The translations under genes were made by a program, and so were the position numbers. Below are positions 1-6,093 of a stretch of 9,670 nucleotides of DNA, in pieces. This DNA is from Methanothrix sp. (GTDB lineage Archaea > Halobacteriota > Methanosarcinia > Methanotrichales > Methanotrichaceae): contig PMNG01000116.1 in assembly GCA_003162615.1 (NCBI GenBank), forward strand, positions 1-9,670, given 5' to 3'. Every line of letters begins with the position of its first letter. Positions within the stretch are counted from its first letter, which is position 1. The notes below the pieces were generated by a model, which saw only the letters and a list, made by a program, of their open reading frames with translations, was not told where the DNA came from and did not search any database.

Positions 1-60
1 GAATCGCAATTTTCAAATAAATGATATTAGCATTACGATAAAAATCAGTAAAAAATTTGG

Positions 61-84
61 AAAAAGGCTACAGAAAACTGTAGC
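61..84 (-). terminator. Hairpin plus T-run terminator after the ferredoxin gene
   Basis: Read on the minus strand, a perfect 7-bp stem GCTACAG (84-78) / CTGTAGC (73-67) with a TTTT loop is followed by CTTTTT (66-61) and then a further T-rich stretch. It begins 3 nt after the ferredoxin stop codon. This looks like an intrinsic terminator; archaeal termination depends mainly on the T-tract, which is also present. Confidence 0.8.
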
Positions 85-87
85 TGG

Positions 88-264
88 CTACTCTACGCTG
101 ATCGCCTCAGACGGACAGGCCTCAACGCAGGTTTTGCACTCGGTACACTTCTCGGCGTTCACTGTTGCTATCTCTTGGTCGTCCAGGGTAATGGCCTCTT
201 CTGGGCACTCCTCGACGCACGTTCCGCAGCTTACGCACTCTTCTCTGTTGACTACTGCTGGCAT
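88..264 (-). CDS. 2[4Fe-4S] ferredoxin, 58 aa
   Basis: Small low-potential electron carrier of the bacterial-type 2[4Fe-4S] ferredoxin family, cytoplasmic. Two complete CxxCxxCxxxCP motifs are visible: Cys10/13/16 with Cys20-Pro, and Cys40/43/46 with Cys50-Pro. Each cluster takes three cysteines of one motif and the fourth of the other. At 58 residues it is a typical clostridial-type length with no extra domain. The frame is open back to a TTG at 279, but GGAGGAT at 277-271 sits 6 nt before the ATG at 264, so that ATG is taken as the start. It lies 77 bp downstream of nrdD on the same strand, with its own TATA-like box in the gap and a terminator just after its TAG stop. It probably both reads through from nrdD and has its own transcript. 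A role in reducing the ribonucleotide reductase system is inference; general methanogen electron transfer is equally possible. Confidence 0.95.
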   Translation of the reverse strand: MPAVVNREECVSCGTCVEECPEEAITLDDQEIATVNAEKCTECKTCVEACPSEAISVE

Positions 265-270
265 TATGAA

Positions 271-277
271 ATCCTCC
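271..277 (-). promoter_or_regulatory. Shine-Dalgarno site fixing the ferredoxin start
   Basis: GGAGGAT on the minus strand, 6 nt before the ATG at 264. It overlaps the upstream in-frame TTG at 279-277 and therefore argues against that longer start. Confidence 0.8.
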
Positions 278-318
278 AATATTGCCGCTCGGGCAAACTT
301 AACCAGTCCGCAGGGACG

Positions 319-332
319 ATATATACCTTTCG
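319..332 (-). promoter_or_regulatory. Archaeal BRE/TATA-like promoter for the ferredoxin gene
   Basis: Minus strand CGAAAGG (332-326) followed by TATATAT (325-319) resembles a BRE plus TATA box. It lies just after the nrdD stop. A start about 26 nt downstream of the box centre would fall near 295, giving a leader of roughly 30 nt that includes the Shine-Dalgarno site. Called from pattern and spacing only. Confidence 0.5.
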
Positions 333-341
333 TTTTTCCGG

Positions 342-2618
342 CTAAGCAAGATCATTGTACCTCTTCCTGTCCTTGAGCTCTTGCCTCTTGGCGCTGTTCC
401 AGCCGCTCACGGCCTGGAGGTATCCAGTTATCCTGCTTATGTGCTCCACGTCGTCGGAATCGCAGGCAGGGCACTTCTCCTTTAGCCCTGAGGATACCTT
501 ATAGCAGCCCAGGCAGACGGTCATGTCCTTTGTGAAGGTGAAGTACCCAATCTGGGTGCTCTTCGCCAGTCGCATCCCGAAGTCCATCAGTCCCTGGGGG
601 TCGGGCGTGGCTTCTCCCATGAAGACGTGGAAGATGTTTCCGCCGTCAACAATGGGGAAGAAAACGTGCTCCAGCTTGGCCCTCTCGAATATAGAAACGT
701 CTGCGCTCGGCGGAAGGTGAGTGCCGTTGGTGTAGTAGACGGGCAGGTCGCGGGTCTTGATGATGTTGGCCTTTGAAGCTTTGAGGTCTCCTTTTACTAC
801 ACCTTCGGCGCAATCCCTGAACTCCTCGTGGATTAAGTCGGAGACGGCAAACCTCTGGGCGGTCGTCTCTGCGGGCGTCCTGGCAAGGGCTATGGTCATT
901 CCGTGGCGCCCGGACAGCTCTTTGGCGTACATCTCCATCTCTGTCATGGCCCGAACTGCCAGCTTCCACGCCTCCTTGGACTCGTGCATCTGCTTGCCGG
1001 TATGAAACTGGACCATTTCGTTCACCCCGACAACGCCTATGGTGTAGACGAGGCTCTCCAGGTCCACGGCCACCGCTCCTTTCTCGTTCGTGCTAGGATC
1101 GCGGGGCTGCTGAGTGGCAAAGGGCATACGGTGATTCTTGACGATCTGGTTCATCCACTCCCGCTTGACCTTGAAGACCTCTACGGAGGTGTCCATGAGC
1201 TCTCTGAGGTACTCAAAGAGGAGGTCGTCGTCTCCTCTGGCCAGGTAGGCGGCTCTCGGGCAGTTCAGCGACACGACCTGCCAGGAACCCATGGAGAAGT
1301 GCTTTCCATCGATGAAATGCAGCTTGTCTTCGAACTGGTCGTCGCTATCGTAGGTGGCTGCAAACTGGTACGCACAGCACTGGTAGCACGATATCCCCTT
1401 GCCCGCACCACGGTAGGCTGGAAGCTGGTTGTCGAAATAGGGCGTGCCGTACTCCGCTGCCAGCTTGAAAGTTAGCAGGTACAGGTCATTGTATGTAGGC
1501 AGATCAGGGTTCGCAGCGTTGAACTCTTCATCCTCCTTCATGAAATCCGGCTCAATGCTTATCTCAGGCTTGGGGAAGTTGAAGGGCTTGCCCCAGTGGT
1601 CGCCAGCTAACATTACTTCCATCAGGGCCTTGAATGCCAAGCGGACCTCTCTCTCGAACTGGCCGTAAGTGCGCTTGGTCGAGCCTTCGCTCTCACCGTT
1701 CCACACCTTGCCGGCGTAGACGGCCGGCTTGTCTCGCCAGAGAGTTGGCACTCCGGGCGTTAGCTGGACAGACGAGAACACGAGCTGCCCTCCTCTGGCT
1801 ACCATCATCTGGGTCATCTCGTAGACGAACATCTGCATGAGCTGTTTGATCTCTTCGTACTCTAGTCCCTCGAAGTAGGGTGCAATGAATGTAAGGAAGT
1901 TGTAGAAGCCCTGACCGCCTGCGAAGTTTGTCTGGGCGCTTCCAAGGGCCTTGACAGCGTGGAGGATGGCCACCTCTGGTTTTTTGGCAGGGCCTGCAAC
2001 GCTTGCCTTGGTGCCCAACCCATCAGGCATCAGCCCGTAGTAGAAGAAGTACCGCAAGTCCCAATCCTGGCAGAAGGGCCTTGTCCCGAAATACTCCAGG
2101 TCGTGGATGTGAAGGTCCCCGGCCAGGTGTCGGTCAGCCAGATAAGGCGGAAGCAATAGAAGGTACTGCTCCTTGCTGATCTTGTCTGCTTTCTTCTTAT
2201 GGCTTGTTTCGGCGTTCTCCTGCAGATTTGCGTTTTCCTTGGCCTCGAAGCCTGTACCGATGTCGATCAGGTGGGCGTCGTAGACAGGCGTGCCCACGCG
2301 GGTGCAGATGTTCCTCCACTCAGTGTGGTGCCGCTCTAGGAGGACAACGTTCATGATCTCCCTGACGAGAGGGCCGCTGAGGTACTTGACGTTCATCCAT
2401 CTTATCCTGCGCTCCACCTCTCTGGCTATCTCCTTGGCTTCGTCCTCGGATATGCTGGGTACTTTGTAAAACTGCTCGGACAGCTTGGTCTCTTTCATGA
2501 GCTGCTTTGCTATGGCCTCTCTATCCCAGTCCAGAAGGTGCCCGTCGGTTGTTCTGACCCTGGGCATCGCAGATATGGACAGCCCTTCCAGCGTTTGCTG
2601 GACGATCCTAGAACTCAA
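342..2618 (-). CDS. nrdD: Anaerobic (class III) ribonucleoside-triphosphate reductase, NrdD, 758 aa
   Basis: Glycyl-radical enzyme that reduces ribonucleoside triphosphates to deoxyribonucleotides without oxygen; cytoplasmic. Visible parts: an ATP-cone regulatory domain at about residues 18-110 (starts near MPRVRTTDGHLLDWDR), the NRDD barrel at about 140-690, a four-cysteine zinc site Cys702/705/716/719 (CLGC and CPAC), and the glycyl-radical loop RITGYL with Gly732. Cys183 (RPFCQDWDL) and one of Cys411/414/415 (SCYQCCAYQ) match by position the two active-site cysteines of the family. A further Cys453 lies in NCPR. Length is normal and the frame unbroken. The start is TTG at 2618: an in-frame TAG lies 15 nt upstream, and AGAGGGG sits 7 nt before the TTG. 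The alternative is ATG at 2567, which has no good ribosome site. The activase gene nrdG is not in this window. Ferredoxin follows on the same strand. Confidence 0.96.
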   Translation of the reverse strand: MSSRIVQQTLEGLSISAMPRVRTTDGHLLDWDREAIAKQLMKETKLSEQFYKVPSISEDEAKEIAREVERRIRWMNVKYLSGPLVREIMNVVLLERHHTEWRNICTRVGTPVYDAHLIDIGTGFEAKENANLQENAETSHKKKADKISKEQYLLLLPPYLADRHLAGDLHIHDLEYFGTRPFCQDWDLRYFFYYGLMPDGLGTKASVAGPAKKPEVAILHAVKALGSAQTNFAGGQGFYNFLTFIAPYFEGLEYEEIKQLMQMFVYEMTQMMVARGGQLVFSSVQLTPGVPTLWRDKPAVYAGKVWNGESEGSTKRTYGQFEREVRLAFKALMEVMLAGDHWGKPFNFPKPEISIEPDFMKEDEEFNAANPDLPTYNDLYLLTFKLAAEYGTPYFDNQLPAYRGAGKGISCYQCCAYQFAATYDSDDQFEDKLHFIDGKHFSMGSWQVVSLNCPRAAYLARGDDDLLFEYLRELMDTSVEVFKVKREWMNQIVKNHRMPFATQQPRDPSTNEKGAVAVDLESLVYTIGVVGVNEMVQFHTGKQMHESKEAWKLAVRAMTEMEMYAKELSGRHGMTIALARTPAETTAQRFAVSDLIHEEFRDCAEGVVKGDLKASKANIIKTRDLPVYYTNGTHLPPSADVSIFERAKLEHVFFPIVDGGNIFHVFMGEATPDPQGLMDFGMRLAKSTQIGYFTFTKDMTVCLGCYKVSSGLKEKCPACDSDDVEHISRITGYLQAVSGWNSAKRQELKDRKRYNDLA

Positions 2619-2644
2619 CGTCCATCCCCTCTAAGGTGCAGCAA
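2615..2644 (-). CDS. Possible 9-codon leader ORF coupled to nrdD
   Basis: A strong site GAGGAGG (2660-2654) lies 9 nt before a TTG at 2644. That TTG opens a nine-codon frame (MLHLRGDGR) whose TGA shares the bases TTGA with the TTG start of nrdD. Geometry of this kind is typical of translational coupling. It may instead be a relic of an older start. Nothing else shows that it is expressed. Confidence 0.3.
   Translation of the reverse strand: MLHLRGDGR
2626..2632 (-). promoter_or_regulatory. Shine-Dalgarno site for the nrdD TTG start
   Basis: AGAGGGG on the minus strand, 7 nt before the TTG at 2618. It supports the TTG over the downstream ATG at 2567. Confidence 0.55.
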
Positions 2645-2660
2645 TGTCGGTTTCCTCCTC

Positions 2661-2675
2661 ATATCAGTATGATAT
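2661..2675. repeat. 15-bp inverted repeat in the nrdD leader (possible operator)
   Basis: ATATCA, spacer GTA, TGATAT: perfect 6-bp arms with a 3-bp spacer. It lies just downstream of where transcription would start if the TATA-like box at 2700-2710 is used, and just upstream of the strong GAGGAGG site. A protein bound here would block initiation. It does not obviously match the bacterial NrdR box. Confidence 0.35.
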
Positions 2676-2699
2676 CTATTCATAGTATCTTGTCACAGG

Positions 2700-2710
2700 T
2701 TTTTATATTT
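2700..2710 (-). promoter_or_regulatory. TATA-like box upstream of nrdD
   Basis: AAATATAAAAA on the minus strand. A start about 26 nt downstream would fall near 2678, leaving a leader of about 60 nt that carries the 15-bp inverted repeat, the leader ORF and the nrdD ribosome site. Confidence 0.5.
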
Positions 2711-2823
2711 GACCCTGGAACTTGTGCAAAATATTTAGAACATCTTGGCTTCACAAGTAGTAAAGGATTACGCTCACTTGATGAAACCTGAGCTATTAAA
2801 CTCTGACCCTGTGTGCCCCGAAA

Positions 2824-2917
2824 GTGATTTTTGGTTCCGCAATGCGTAATCACACTCTCATGATGTGTGATGTTCAGCTGGTCTAGTGATCACTCTATGC
2901 CCATCACGAAGGGTGAT
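2824..2917. repeat. Cluster of seven GTGAT/ATCAC motifs
   Basis: Copies at 2824, 2849, 2867, 2886, 2889, 2903 and 2913 (first base of each). They form three inverted pairs: ATCACAC(2849-2855)/GTGTGAT(2865-2871), the perfect palindrome AGTGATCACT (2885-2894), and ATCAC(2903-2907)/GTGAT(2913-2917). By chance about 0.2 copies would be expected in this length. The cluster lies about 205-300 bp upstream of nrdD. Confidence 0.5.
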
Positions 2918-3136
2918 CTTGAGCTGTTTTAAAGATTTTGAGGATTCACACTCATAAATGGTAGATATAATTTTCGCCTCTATGAAAGTTATCATTTTGA
3001 TTATATTTTACCATACATTGTCATCTGCTTTTAGAGACAAAAATCAAATAGATATTTTTGAATGTTGTGATGACGATATGTTGGGATTAATCCTTCAACA
3101 ATTCTTCAAAAAGATTTTATTAAATTGCTGATAATT

Positions 3137-3209
3137 CTCGCGCTGCTATATCCTAGTCACCACCCGAAATAGACATGGACTAGGCGCTGCCTCGCGAATC
3201 GCGACGAGG
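3137..3209. ncRNA. GC-rich inverted-repeat island, possible structured RNA
   Basis: Within AT-rich flanks, CCTAGTC (3152-3158) and GACTAGG (3178-3184) form perfect 7-bp arms around a 19-nt loop, with flanking GCG (3140-3142) / CGC (3185-3187) able to extend the stem over a bulge. A second stem CCTCG (3190-3194) / CGAGG (3205-3209) follows directly and contains the direct repeat TCGCGA-A-TCGCGA (3192-3204). Strand and function are unknown; a DNA-binding site or degenerate element is also possible. Confidence 0.25.
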
Positions 3210-3364
3210 TTAGATTTTGAACTGGACACTCCCTAGCATTCGCCAGGGTTGTAGCAGGAGTCTGGAAAATTGGGCGATGGGTGGGAAAAAATCTGCTCTT
3301 ATTGAGCCAACCTCCTCTATCTCAAAAAGGAATCAAATACAAGATGTTTTTGGCGGGAGTCCTT

Positions 3365-3982
3365 CTACTTCTTCAGCAATGCCTCCAGCCTTCTATTCAC
3401 CTCGTCCCAGTTCACGATATTCCAGAAGGCCTCTACGAACTTTGCCCTCTCGTTCTTGTAGTCCAGGTAGTAGGCGTGCTCCCAGACGTCCAGGACCATT
3501 AGAATCTTTTCGCTAGGTGCGACGTTCACATTGTGCTTCTCGATCTGCATTATCAGGGGCCTGAGGGTCTGACCGCACAATCCGAGAGCTGCCCAACCCG
3601 ACCCCTCGGTGCTGACAGCAGCCGTTGTGAACTCCTTCTTGAACCTCTCGAAGCTTCCGAACTCATTCTTCAGGGCATCGGCCAGGGTGCCCGCCGGCTC
3701 CTTGGTCGTCTTCGCTGCCGGTGCCATATTCTTCCAGAAGAGACTGTGCAGGGTGTGTCCGCCGACCTGGAAGGAGAGCTCTTTTAGGGTGGCTTTTATG
3801 TCCACGTCTGTGCCAGCCTGCCTGGCCTTGTCCAGCCGCTCAAGGATTGCGTTTGCACCGTTGACGTAGGCAGCATGGTGCTTGTCGTGATGAATCTTCA
3901 ACTGCGTCTCAGATATATACGGCTCAAGCGCGTTGTAGGCGTAGGGCAGATCCGGTAGGGAGTAAAATTTCTTATCAGCCAA
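3365..3982 (-). CDS. sod: Superoxide dismutase, Fe/Mn family, 205 aa
   Basis: Converts two superoxide radicals to oxygen and hydrogen peroxide; cytoplasmic, no signal peptide. The frame is open to a GTG at 3991. GAGGTGA (3994-3988) overlaps that GTG but sits 5 nt before a TTG at 3982, giving the family-typical N-terminus MADKKFYSLPDLPYAY. The TTG is therefore preferred. In the longer (208-aa) numbering the metal ligands are His34 (IHHDKHH), His82 (HSLFW), Asp168 and His172 (DVWEHAYYL); helper His38 and Tyr42 are present. The helical N-domain spans about 1-95 and the alpha/beta C-domain about 100-208. The stretch MQIEKHN (148-154) occupies the region that separates Fe from Mn enzymes and carries both Gln149 and His153, so metal preference cannot be settled; archaeal members are often Fe or cambialistic. 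It appears monocistronic, with its own promoter. Confidence 0.96.
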   Translation of the reverse strand: MADKKFYSLPDLPYAYNALEPYISETQLKIHHDKHHAAYVNGANAILERLDKARQAGTDVDIKATLKELSFQVGGHTLHSLFWKNMAPAAKTTKEPAGTLADALKNEFGSFERFKKEFTTAAVSTEGSGWAALGLCGQTLRPLIMQIEKHNVNVAPSEKILMVLDVWEHAYYLDYKNERAKFVEAFWNIVNWDEVNRRLEALLKK

Positions 3983-3987
3983 ACTTC

Positions 3988-3994
3988 TCACCTC
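3988..3994 (-). promoter_or_regulatory. Shine-Dalgarno site fixing the sod start
   Basis: GAGGTGA is a full match to the anti-Shine-Dalgarno end of 16S rRNA and lies 5 nt before the TTG at 3982. The in-frame GTG at 3991-3989 is inside this site and is thus an unlikely start. Confidence 0.6.
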
Positions 3995-4028
3995 TAAGAA
4001 AAACTGAGATAAGTTATCTAATGCAAGC

Positions 4029-4043
4029 TATTTAACTTTTTTT
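4029..4043 (-). promoter_or_regulatory. BRE/TATA-like promoter of sod
   Basis: Minus strand AAAAAAAG followed by TTAAATA (4035-4029). A start about 26 nt on, near 4006, gives a leader of about 24 nt containing the GAGGTGA site, which fits. Confidence 0.5.
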
Positions 4044-4141
4044 CCTGATAGTGATAATCGCTCGGCTGCGGCTGGTAATACCGAAATAACCTCGATGATT
4101 TTTCCTCGCCTGGGAGATATTCAACCGATCTGACCTATATC

Positions 4142-4161
4142 GAAAAATCGAAGAAAATAGT
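4142..4161 (-). terminator. T-rich tract after the GH13 gene
   Basis: Minus strand CTATTTTCTTCGATTTTTCG, starting 17 nt after the TGA stop. Archaeal terminators are commonly short T-tracts without strong hairpins; only a 4-bp TCGA/TCGA pairing is seen here. Confidence 0.35.
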
Positions 4162-4177
4162 GAATTACCAACACCGG

Positions 4178-5023
4178 TCAAGCACGTTCTGCGGGCTTAT
4201 AAAATACGTGCCCCCAATTAGGTCCTACATCGAAGGTAAGGCTATTGTTCTCGATTTGCGGTTGCCAACTGCCTTTGTATTCGCTGAGCAGATCAGTCCA
4301 TAACCCGTTTTCCGGGAAACTCGCTGTTACTTGCTGAGATGAGTCGGAGAAGTTGAGAACGATAACGAAGTACTGCACCTTTCCGTTTTCGTCGCGGCCC
4401 GATCTACGGTAAATGGCCAATTGCCTTTTAATATCCAGGCCATATCCGGCAGGGTTGAACTGGGTTTGCCATTCCTCCCAGTAGTCGGGATCGAAAGAAC
4501 CTCTGCGCAGGGCTGGGTAATCTTTTCGGATTTCTGCCATTCGGCGGTAAAGCTTGCAAAGGTTGGAGCCGATCGTGTCTTTGGCGTACTTCCATCGAAT
4601 AGGCCGCGGAGTAACCCTCCTCCCCGTTCCCTTGTCGTCCTCGGGAAGCCAGTGATCCTCGCCGAACTCCTGGCCGTTCTGGACCATAGGGGTGGAAGTG
4701 CCCGTGTAAAGGGCGATTAGGTAAGGCTGGGTCCTGTACCACCTTGCTGCGCCAGCGTCTTCCCTGGCTCCTGCTTGCCAGGCGACGAAAGCGTGATCGT
4801 GATTTCCTAAATAGCTTGTTGGCACTTTGTCGTCAGATTTCAGATACCTCCTGTTGTTGAGGGCGTTTAGAAGACGAGCATCGATCTGTCCTTGCCATAG
4901 ATAATCAAAACACAGCTCATGGAGAGCATTGTCCCAATAGCTGGTAGCTTTGCTTTGGTTGGTTACGTCGGCTGCATCGGTGCTTAGATGCTCTAACGTA
5001 AGTGAGAAATTCACTTCACCCAT
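4178..5023 (-). CDS. GH13 alpha-amylase-family enzyme, C-terminal half after an in-frame TAG
   Basis: Same frame as the N-terminal half; the frame is open from 5053, directly after the TAG at 5056-5054, and the first ATG is at 5023. Numbered in the restored 621-residue protein, this half carries GH13 region III with the general acid Glu351 (LTLEHL) and region IV with Asn414-His415-Asp416 (YLGNHD), where Asp416 is the transition-state stabiliser. The rest of the barrel follows, then an all-beta C-domain (about 535-621, ending near NWGHVFYKP). There is no convincing ribosome site before the ATG at 5023, and the half lacks the nucleophile, so it would not be an enzyme alone. No second stop or frameshift is seen, so decay, if any, is recent. 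Most likely half of a pseudogene, or a product of stop-codon readthrough. Confidence 0.85.
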   Translation of the reverse strand: MGEVNFSLTLEHLSTDAADVTNQSKATSYWDNALHELCFDYLWQGQIDARLLNALNNRRYLKSDDKVPTSYLGNHDHAFVAWQAGAREDAGAARWYRTQPYLIALYTGTSTPMVQNGQEFGEDHWLPEDDKGTGRRVTPRPIRWKYAKDTIGSNLCKLYRRMAEIRKDYPALRRGSFDPDYWEEWQTQFNPAGYGLDIKRQLAIYRRSGRDENGKVQYFVIVLNFSDSSQQVTASFPENGLWTDLLSEYKGSWQPQIENNSLTFDVGPNWGHVFYKPAERA

Positions 5024-5053
5024 TTTGTCCAGATAGTCCTGGATGTCCTGGAG

Positions 5054-5056
5054 CTA
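5054..5056 (-). other. Single in-frame TAG interrupting the GH13 gene
   Basis: The codons around it on the minus strand are CTC CAG TAG, CTC CAG GAC, ATC CAG GAC: three imperfect 9-base repeats reading LQ*, LQD, IQD (5062-5036). Both sides are in the same frame, and the conserved motifs continue across it. It could have arisen by a base change (for example CAG to TAG), by gain of a 9-base unit, or be a sequencing error. Pyrrolysine decoding is less likely because TAG ends three of the eight complete genes here (nrdD, ferredoxin, sod). Confidence 0.9.
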
Positions 5057-6043
5057 CTGGAGCAGGCCTTCGGTATTGCCGGAGATGTAGAAGTTGACAG
5101 TGTTATCGAACCTTATACCGTCGATCTTGAAGTTGTCTATCCAATAGAGGCACACGTCCCGTATGAACTCCTGGGTGCACGAGTTGTTGAAGTTCAGATC
5201 CTGCAGACCCGGGAACGTGCCACCGAAGTCGCCAGTGTAAGGGCACTTTGCAGCGTCGCGATACAGCCATTTGTAGGGGAAGTCCGTGCTAGCGTGGTTG
5301 AACACACCGTCCATGATAACGTGGATATCGCGCTCGTGGCAGGCGCCCACAAGCTTTTTCAGCCAGGATATCTTCTCGGATGGATGTTCGAGGTCGTTTG
5401 CGTATCGGTATTCAACAGCGAAGTATTGGAAGGGCTCGTAACCCCAATCGAAATCTCGATATTTCCAGGCTGTCCAGGGCATGAACAGGACGGCATTGAA
5501 ACCCATATTGACAAGATAGTCCAGTTTATCGGTGACTGCATCGAGCGGAGTTCTCAGGCCCCGGTATTCGCTAGTGAAATCGTCGATGTTCATCTCGTAA
5601 ATTATGAGATCGCGAAGGTGCTTGCGACCGCTCTTCAGGGGCTGCACGATATTATCACCGGGTCGACTGCCTCCGACGACGAAGGCCGCATTCTGGTTCT
5701 CGCTGCCTCCGTACCTGGTGCAAGGATCGGAGACTATTCGCGTACTCCCATCAGCGAATTGGACCATGTACTTGTACTGGTAGAATCCTGCTGGAACCAT
5801 CTTCTCCGTTGTGTAACTCCAGAAGGTGCCCTCCTGGTTGGACTCGTCGCGATCGAGGGGAAAACCATTTGAAAAATCCAAATTCTCGATGCTTTGAGCC
5901 AAGTCCTGAAAACTGCCTGCAACCCTTATGGCCTCAATTTCCGGGTCGAACCCTTTGGGGAAGAATAGCTTGAAGGAAACTCTTCCCTTTTTCTCGTCGC
6001 CATCAATCTGCCATGCGCCGAGTTTATTGGCCATATAGTACAT
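5054..6043 (-). CDS. GH13 alpha-amylase-family enzyme, N-terminal half ending at an in-frame TAG
   Basis: Glycoside hydrolase family 13 enzyme acting on alpha-glucans (starch or glycogen type); hydrolase, branching or transfer activity cannot be told apart from sequence reading. The start is ATG at 6043, 5 nt after GAGGAGG (6055-6049); the frame runs back to a TTG at 6064. Residues about 15-130 form a CBM48/E-set-like beta domain and the barrel starts near residue 145 (LIIYEMNIDDF). Region I is DGVFNH (245-250) and region II is GIRFD with Arg311 and the nucleophile Asp313. This half stops after residue 329 at TAG; the general acid and the NHD motif lie beyond it in the same frame. No signal peptide is seen, so it is likely cytoplasmic, as for storage-glucan metabolism. 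The restored protein would be 621 residues, normal for a CBM48-GH13 enzyme. As it stands it is probably a disrupted gene. Confidence 0.88.
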   Translation of the reverse strand: MYYMANKLGAWQIDGDEKKGRVSFKLFFPKGFDPEIEAIRVAGSFQDLAQSIENLDFSNGFPLDRDESNQEGTFWSYTTEKMVPAGFYQYKYMVQFADGSTRIVSDPCTRYGGSENQNAAFVVGGSRPGDNIVQPLKSGRKHLRDLIIYEMNIDDFTSEYRGLRTPLDAVTDKLDYLVNMGFNAVLFMPWTAWKYRDFDWGYEPFQYFAVEYRYANDLEHPSEKISWLKKLVGACHERDIHVIMDGVFNHASTDFPYKWLYRDAAKCPYTGDFGGTFPGLQDLNFNNSCTQEFIRDVCLYWIDNFKIDGIRFDNTVNFYISGNTEGLLQ

Positions 6044-6048
6044 TGTAT

Positions 6049-6055
6049 CCTCCTC
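6049..6055 (-). promoter_or_regulatory. Shine-Dalgarno site fixing the GH13 start
   Basis: GAGGAGG on the minus strand, 5 nt before the ATG at 6043; rejects the upstream TTG at 6064 and the later ATG at 6034. Confidence 0.75.
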
Positions 6056-6080
6056 ATAGAACAATGAAATTTGAGATGCA

Positions 6081-6090
6081 GATTTAAGCG
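6081..6090 (-). promoter_or_regulatory. Possible TATA box of the GH13 gene
   Basis: CGCTTAAATC on the minus strand. A start about 26 nt downstream would fall near 6057, just before the ribosome site. The TTAGC/ATTG inverted pair (6094-6134) lies directly upstream. Confidence 0.35.
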
Positions 6091-6093
6091 GAG

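Larger units (their letters stand above)
2711..3364. other. Long AT-rich intergenic region without a supported gene
   Basis: No reading frame here looks real on either strand. Contents noted: the GTGAT/ATCAC cluster (2824-2917), a perfect 10-bp palindrome GGATTAATCC (3084-3093), a C-box-like GTGATGA (3067-3073), and the GC-rich inverted-repeat island (3137-3209). It lies downstream of sod and upstream of nrdD. Confidence 0.6.

Noticed and set aside
903..1475. 190-codon plus-strand frame inside nrdD
   Set aside because: Antisense to well-conserved NrdD motifs; its translation has no domain character and no promoter or ribosome site.
3217..3516. 99-codon plus-strand frame from the gap into the sod 3' end
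   Set aside because: Low-complexity Ser/Arg/Pro translation, and its second half is antisense to sod.
3365..3991. Longer SOD starting at GTG 3991
   Set aside because: That GTG lies within the GAGGTGA ribosome site; the TTG at 3982 has proper spacing and gives the usual SOD N-terminus.
5054..5056. Pyrrolysine codon in the GH13 gene
   Set aside because: Not excluded, but TAG is the stop of nrdD, ferredoxin and sod in this window, and pyrrolysine is known mainly from methylamine methyltransferases. No other sign of recoding is visible here.
5294..5872. 192-codon plus-strand frame inside the GH13 gene
   Set aside because: Antisense to GH13 regions I and II and the beta domain; an artefact of codon bias.
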